This document shows, one piece after another, positions 54,260 through 60,000 of a stretch of 60,000 bases of DNA (the stretch's first letter is position 1; every line of letters begins with the position of its first letter). The DNA comes from Diphasiastrum complanatum (taxonomy: Eukaryota > Streptophyta > Lycopodiopsida > Lycopodiales > Lycopodiaceae), in NCBI GenBank assembly GCA_029204225.1, contig CM055100.1:62629141-62689140 (forward strand), written 5' to 3'. A program made the translations under genes and the position numbers. The notes under the pieces are model-generated. The model had not been told where the DNA came from. It was given only the letters and a program-made list of their open reading frames with translations, and ran no database searches.

Positions 54260-55080
54260 ATTGTAAGCTGAGTTTTGTCGGAATGACATTTCGGAAGCAT
54301 AACATTCCGCAATGAGCATTCCGCAACGTCAGAACCCCAAAAAAAAAATTCTATAGCCAACCATTGGAACCTGAGTAGGAGACACACAAACTAGGAGCAA
54401 TAGTAGATTTCAAAATCTAGAAACTTCCATTGAATGCAAGGCATCTAAGCCAAGTTAGTGACTTCTTGTCATGCCTTCTTAGTGATACTGATATCAAAGC
54501 CAAAGCTTTTCATGTTAAAAATCTAGAGTGTTGAGGAAGGGGTGAGAGGAAATCAAACCTCATGAGGATCAAGTTTTGTCACTTTGAAGTTTGGAATTTG
54601 GATTAAGCTTGCTTCAGTTACCAGTAATTGCTCATTCCATATGCGTTAAAGAACACAACACTGATGTGCAACTCGGTACAAGAGTCCCCAATAGGACTTA
54701 AAGATATGTCAGAAGTGCATGGATGATGATAGTCCCATGGTGATAGAGTGTAGATGTAGAAGGGTTGTTCAATGTAACATGTTATTTAATGCTTTGCGTG
54801 ATCGAAAAATTTGGCAAAGCAAACTTGGTTCTAATGCAACCACGGGTATAATTTAGTATTCCTAATATCTAATATCTACCATTGTTTTTTGAACTTTCTA
54901 GGCTTTTTTTTCTCTAAGACACCTAAAAAAATTTACAAAGAAAACCCAGAAAAAAAAATTAAATAAACATTCTGCCTCCAGAACGACCTAAAATTCCGAA
55001 ATGCGATACGTTTTGATAGCCCTGAAATCCCAATCCGATCTGAAACTGCCCAAAAATCCATTCTTTTGATTCTGAAAGGC
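54260..55080. mobile_element. possible non-autonomous element with GGAAT/GTTCC-rich ends
   Basis: Clusters of ttccg/cggaa words at 54275-54330 and 54980-55020, an A-run beside each, and a roughly 600-bp non-coding middle. Similar clusters occur at 22735-22800, 30584-30660 and 31639-31745. No transposase. Boundaries uncertain. Confidence 0.35.
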
Positions 55081-55104
55081 AGGAAACACTGAATTAGGTG
55101 CATA

Positions 55105-55215
55105 TGGACACTTTTGGAATATTCCCCTCATCAAAAATGACATCTCTACCAACAATCACCTTGTTAGTAGAAGGATGTGTCATGTGTATTATGTACCACA
55201 CTATGTCCTCCATTG
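55105..55215 (-). pseudogene. copia integrase C-terminal scrap
   Basis: In minus sense VWYIIHMTHPSTNKVIVGRDVIFDEGNIP, matching the Y-R-L-x-x-x-x-x-K-x-x-x-S-R-D-V-x-F-D-E block at the end of copia integrase. No other part of the element is nearby. Confidence 0.7.
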
Positions 55216-55498
55216 TGAGGACACAGATTATTTGACAATCACATCAACATTGAATAGCCTCAATACGAAGAATGGCTAATTGAACCAACTTCAATGATAG
55301 CAGATACTCAAAACAGAACTTGGCAGTCCCCCAAAATCTAATGAATAGCTGCAAGAATTGAAGAGATATCACAGACAAAATAGCATGGTGAAGAAAATAA
55401 AAGGATATTGTAAGCAATATATTATCTACATTACTTAAAACCTATCAGCACAAAAAACTGCTGGAAAGCACTCTTACAAGGCACAGAGAAAAAATTTA

Positions 55499-55705
55499 TC
55501 ACTTAAGCAAGAATAAATGCCAACAGGAGAAAAAATCTAGACTTAAGTCAACACTCTTAATGCATGTTTCCGAAGTTTTTTTGCCTTGCAAAAATTTTAA
55601 AATCTTGAAGAGTTGCATCTCAGTATCATCTTTCCAAAGGCTAATCCCTCGCACACTTAGAAGCATAAGTGGTGCTTCCTCAAGATCTGATCTTTGGGAT
55701 GTCAA
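55499..55705 (-). other. open segment, possible host exon
   Basis: Minus-strand SDLEEAPLMLLSVRGISLW and DDTEMQLFKILKFLQ look coding-like and follow acceptor-like cccaaag, but no good donor is seen. It lies near the GC-richer block 55740-56045. Not recognised. Confidence 0.3.
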
Positions 55706-55739
55706 AACTAGATACTAGCATTAAGGGTCCCTCACCTAC

Positions 55740-56045
55740 ACTAGCTTTAGGTTTTGCGGTCGTTCCTCGATCAGTTTGGAGACCTCCATCCTGCTACGCT
55801 ACCCAGGCATGCATGGCCCATTGGATCTTACCCATAATCGCATGATGCATCTTTCTAACACTCGCCTGTTTGGCCCAGACCCAGTTCAGTTGTCGCCGCC
55901 TGTCCAGGGGATTTCAGGTGCGTTTCATGTTGCCCTCATCTGTCACTGCCCTCAAACGTTGCCCAAAGCCAACTGCAAACGAAATCTCAATCTCAAGTCT
56001 AACAACTGCACCTACAGGCTACGTGGTCCATTAGGCCATTCATAA
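55740..56045. other. GC-richer island, possible promoter or 5' exon
   Basis: About 300 bp richer in GC than the AT-rich DNA on both sides. In minus sense it contains ATGGAGGTCTCC (55787) and a GTAG|GTGAGG donor, but an in-frame stop directly precedes the donor. It could be the 5' end of the minus-strand host gene; not shown. Confidence 0.3.
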
Positions 56046-56049
56046 GTTT

Positions 56050-57990
56050 AACTAGCTAGGCACAATTTTGTCCCCATTCAAATTGAATACGAATTTAAAA
56101 GGCAAGGGAACTCTATGCGATATTGATAATTGAATTATAGAGGTTGCGTAGAAGCTTTTAAAAAAATGTTTCAAATGCCTGAAACTATGTCTGAAGAGGT
56201 ACTCTCGTATCACATATCTTGGCTTACATATATTTAATTTGACATTAATACAAAGTTTCTATTTTATTTTAATTTTTTTCTAATTAAAAAAAAATATCAA
56301 ATACTGATATATAACTTCACAAGTTTTATCAGTCAATGAATTGGTCTATAATTGTATTCATGAAAACAATAGAAGAAATTGTAACATGTTTTGACATGCT
56401 CTAGAAAAGGTTAGTGATTGTTAGCAAAAAAAAGTTAGAACACCATATGTCTAAGCATGCAAAAGTTGGTGCTTTGAGAGGCAGTGATTTTCCTCTCGAA
56501 TTTTTAAACTAGAAAATTTGCCTTTCTCTCGAATTTGAAAATGTCATTTGCAAAACGCTATGGAAAATGTCAAAGAAATTACAAAAATCTCCAAATTGTT
56601 TAAACAATAAATAAATAAAATAAAATTTTCATTTAAATTTATTTATCATTTCTTTTTCAATTGAAAAAATGAGTTCCAAAGATTATTTTGAATTGTTTAT
56701 CACAACAAATTGATACAAAATTTGAAAACAATGCAATCAGGTTATTAAGCATGAGAACGAATCATTCACCAATTACAAATCCAAAAGTATCATCATTATT
56801 TGAACGAATGCATAAGAGTGAATATATTTAAGCATTCATTAGTGACAATTAAGGAATGATAAGTAGCTATAAAATTGCTTCTATAAAACAAGAACGATGT
56901 GGTATAATACGACAAAGGCCTTGCCATGTACTAATTTTTTAGGATTTGGATAAGGCATTTTAGATATTGTTGTGTGAAATAATTTTGTGTAATTATTTTG
57001 TAGCTTGAAAATTTGGAAATTAGTTCGCTATAAGTTTTCAATAGACATTTTAATGTTAGAAAAAAGTGATTAAATTTGTAATTTATTTTTTTAATCTTTC
57101 TTTGCATGCAAGTGCAAAGTATCAATCACGAAACATATGTTTCATGGCATCACAAAATTATAATTGGATAAAGATTGAGTGTTATTGGTGAATGTATTTT
57201 GTTACAAAAAGCGTAATAATGACATTGTGTAGCTCAAGAAAAAACAAATCAAGACAGAACAAAAAAAAAAACGCAAAATATGGGCTTTCAACATGTTTGA
57301 TAGTATTTGCTAATGAGACCATGAAGAATTTAGGAGATGGATGAAAGACAAAGTTCAACTTACAAAAACTTCTTCAATGTGAACTTTGAATATAGAAGTA
57401 GGTCATTGATGAAAGGATGTTTTGGTTGTATTTGTAGTCGTAGTTGAATTTTGTTTTGTTTTGTAATATGATTTATGTTTTGGTTATGAGTTATGCATTT
57501 GATAATAGCATGAATAAGAATTTCATATAATGGTTGTGAGAAATTTTTTTGTGTAGTTTTTTTGTGCTTTGAAAATTTGGAAATTATTTTGTTGCAAGTT
57601 CTTAATACACATTTTAATGTTAGAAGAAATAGAAAAAAGATTTGTAATTTTAAGTTTATAAAAAGGATTTATGTTTTGGTTATGAGTTATGCATTTTGGT
57701 AATTATTTTAATTATGCTGTACTGTAGAACATAATCCACGATGGATTATAGGTGAGATTATTGAGTTTGTGATTGTGCCATGTCATATTGTCATTTTTTA
57801 TTTTTTTGACTTTTTGTGAAGATTAAAAGAATGAGGAAGAATAGTTGGTTCATATTTTGACCAATAAACATTTCACAAATAGCACACAATGACTAAATAG
57901 AATATGTTGAGAATATTACATTGTTGTGAAGTATGGTAGCATAATTTACTTAATTACTATAAATAGATCTTATTTGGTCCAATTTAAAAT
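56050..57990. repeat. AT-rich non-coding DNA with dispersed direct repeats
   Basis: No gene. ggatttatgttttggttatgagttatgcattt-like blocks at 57470-57500 and 57665-57697, and gaaaatttggaaatta with cacattttaatgttagaa at 56985-57062 and 57575-57632, show an old internal duplication. Confidence 0.6.
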
Positions 57991-58035
57991 CATGTCTATT
58001 TTTGAAAAAAAAATTCCTATATAAGACCACTTTAT

Positions 58036-58260
58036 TTGATTTTGCTCGTATTTTTAGTCTTTCGTATTATCTCATTACATTTACAATGCATCCTTCGAAG
58101 ACAAAATTGGCAAATCTATTGGCCGACACAACATTTTTCGATCAAAAGATTGCATCTATGTTATGTTGCCAGAATAGATCCCCTGGCAACTCTACGAGCA
58201 AATAGTGATGATTTCAGTTTTGTGAGTGAGTATATAGAAGAGAATTTGATGCCTTACTCG
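58036..58260 (+). other. coding-like segment, unrecognised
   Basis: The frame ending RIDPLATLRANSDDFSF, VSEYIEENLMPYS stops being coding-like at GTAAGAATT (58261), a usable splice donor. A tataaatag box lies at 57959-57967, so this could be a first exon of a plus-strand gene. No family recognised. Confidence 0.35.
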
Positions 58261-58524
58261 GTAAGAATTCCTGGCTATGATATTTCTTGAATTTCGTATA
58301 ATTTGCTAGCATATATATAGAAAGGAGATAGACCTTTTGTTGCCCGACTCAACAGATTTATCAGCCACCTGGGGAACAACCACTTTTTATAGTTAACGCG
58401 TGACAACAAGTAAATTTTAATCTCAAAAGTGTAGGAAAAAAGTTCTTGTCAAGTGAAATTATTGTGATTTTTTTGCTGAATGAATTTCTTGCAAATATCG
58501 TTGAAGAAAATCATGATCCTAGCG

Positions 58525-58865
58525 TGAAGGTTAGTGAAATGAAAGAGCAAGGAGCAGAAGAAGAATCAACCCCCGAGAAATAAACAGAACTTGCACGACA
58601 TATGTCTTCAGTGGCATCAACATCCGTTGAATCGGAGGACGTGAATGACACCAATCAAATGCTACAAATACGTGACCTTGCCCAGTGATAATTAGTGGGC
58701 AAGAATATTTGTTTCTGCATGACTTGCAACATATCCTCAACTTACGAGAGGATGAGATGTTGGCAGGATTAGTGAGATTGCAAAATGGCACCAACCCTTT
58801 GTTGGAATTCGATGCTCAACCTCAAATTCATTTGATAATGAGCATCTTGAAAGCTATATATTTTT
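58525..58865 (+). other. coding-like stretch, unrecognised, with stops
   Basis: KEQGAEEESTPEK, stop, TELARHMSSVASTSVESEDVNDTNQ, stop near 58687, then GQEYLFLHDLQHILNLREDEMLAGLVRLQNGTNPLLEFDAQPQIH. The last part has the composition of a folded protein. Stops suggest a pseudogene or unresolved introns. It might belong with 58036-58260. Confidence 0.35.
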
Positions 58866-59087
58866 ATATAAGAAAAACCCAAAAAGGGATGACTCAAATT
58901 TTTATCAGAAACTCGACTCGTATTTCTTAGAATTTTTTGATATCATATCGACTCAAAAAATCCGTAATTTTTCGATACCTAAAATCAGAATTTCTCTATA
59001 CGAGATCGACTTGGAAAATCCATAATTTTTGAGTCATTGTATAATTTCTTGAGTCTTTGTATATTTTTGATACAATGTAAATTTCAA

Positions 59088-59460
59088 TCCTGTCGGTTAG
59101 AAATCCAATCCGCGTTAACAGTCCGCCCACTTTGTACATTCAAAGGCGGTTGTAATAAATGAGGCAGATAACATTTAATGTTAATTAGACATTTAACAAG
59201 TAGAAGATATTTTGTAATAGACAAATAAACTATGGAAAGACTTAATCTTCATCAGAGAACTTCTTTTGAATTAATCTGAGTTTTTGTAGCCAGCGTTATC
59301 ACACTCAACAAGCTGAAGTTATCACTTCAAGCAATTGTACTAATTGTTGATATTAATCAAAGTGCAGTTACAGTCTCACTATTGTATCGTTCTACTGTGC
59401 ATCTGTATGAATCATTTATCTTGATTATTCTGCTGCTAACTGTGGCAATTCCGATCCTCC
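59088..59460 (+). repeat. LTR-like segment before a copia pol fragment
   Basis: Starts tgtcggttagaaatcc and is AT-rich with an aataaac box near 59225. It precedes copia integrase-linker sequence directly, without gag. LTR identity is inferred from position and the TG start only. Confidence 0.35.
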
Positions 59461-60000
59461 ACTGCCCTCGCTTAAGCTTATGTTTAGTTCCCACTGATCA
59501 CAAGGCATACAAGCTCTACAATCTGGACACCCAAAAGGCATACACCAGTAGAAATGTCATTTTTGTGGAAATCAACTACAAGGGAAAAGCTCGAGAAATT
59601 TTTTATCCAAGTATTTAAGAAATTTCCGATCCATGTATCGAAAATAGCTCCAAGATCAAAAACCAGAAAATCCATACTAACTCGGAAAATGAGTTAGAAC
59701 CTCAATGGGTCGAATCACATCAGGGGGTCAAAATTTAGCCAAGAAGGTCGAATCGACCCAGACAACCTCCATCCCGATTTATAGATGATGCAGTCTGCTA
59801 CTTTGTGGAGAAATCAAACACAGTTTAAGAGGCAATGTCTACAACTGATGTTGATCAATGGAAAGCAGCGATGGACATAGAATTCGATTCTTTGATAGAG
59901 AATCAAACATGGATACTGAGCTTCCAAAGGGTCGAAATCCGATTCCATGAAAATGAATATTCAAGGTGAAGTATGATGCTGAAGTAAGACTGAATCGATA
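59461..60000 (+). pseudogene. copia pol, integrase C-terminus and RT start, window-truncated
   Basis: Plus strand: DHKAYKLYNLDTQKAYTSRNVIFVE (end of integrase), a polar linker with several stops, then EAMSTTDVDQWKAAMDIEFDSLIENQTW, the lead-in of copia RT, and after a frameshift VKYDAE at the window edge. The RT core lies beyond 60000. Confidence 0.8.

Noticed and set aside
55776-56045. Plus-strand 89-codon open frame in the GC-rich block
   Set aside because: No recognisable domain and no upstream signals; more likely chance in GC-richer DNA.

Overview
The window is nuclear DNA from a land plant with a large, repeat-dominated genome. It has Ty1/copia, Ty3/gypsy (including a chromodomain-bearing chromovirus), LINE and hAT-like sequences, long GA/CT microsatellites, and a few short host exons with GT-AG borders between them. 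I cannot name the species. The style (TE-filled introns, old nested elements) fits a fern, lycophyte or conifer-like genome, but that is a guess. Nothing here is bacterial: no operons, no CRISPR, no rRNA, and no tRNA gene that I can support.

Layout. 1-10 kb: a stack of minus-strand copia remnants (gag at 1-814; element A at about 1540-3410; internally deleted element B at 3411-6001 with a 1.2 kb LTR; element C at 6002 to about 8975; element D from about 9274) with a gypsy pol scrap at 820-1540. 11.06-15.47 kb: element E, a copia insertion with both LTRs and a perfect 5-bp target-site duplication (TSD, GACCC). It sits in or beside a plus-strand copia pol (J, 15.5-17.1 kb). 17.1-21.8 kb: AT-rich sequence and two copia scraps. 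21.8-24.9 kb: an inverted duplication enclosing a 300-bp tandem duplication that carries a candidate host exon twice, next to another candidate exon. 25.07-31.63 kb: gypsy G1, interrupted by copia element F (TSD GAACA), a roughly 0.9 kb segment of unknown type, and a solo LTR (TSD CCGTC). 31.96-32.45 kb: a two-exon hAT-dimerisation-like pseudogene. 32.5-36.7 kb: copia H. 36.7-38.8 kb: a chromovirus 3' end with a copia piece inside it. 38.8-40.7 kb: LINE 3' ends. 40.8-48.2 kb: host exons on the minus strand, separated by LINE and gypsy insertions. 49.7-53.8 kb: three LINE fragments, two of them head to tail. 53.9-60 kb: mostly AT-rich DNA with a copia scrap, an unrecognised plus-strand coding-like stretch at 58.0-58.9 kb, and the start of another copia pol at the window end.

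Almost every transposon gene here is broken, by stops, frameshifts, in-frame domain loss or lost catalytic residues. No element looks able to move on its own. The most unusual signal is a LINE family whose 3' ends share a short stem-loop, a GACATTAATAAA-like box and a (CT)n or (TTC)n tail instead of poly-A. In two places another LINE fragment in the same orientation starts directly at such a tail. The most interesting host signal is a set of short minus-strand exons with good splice borders, scattered between retroelements, including an exon duplicated in tandem with both splice sites kept.
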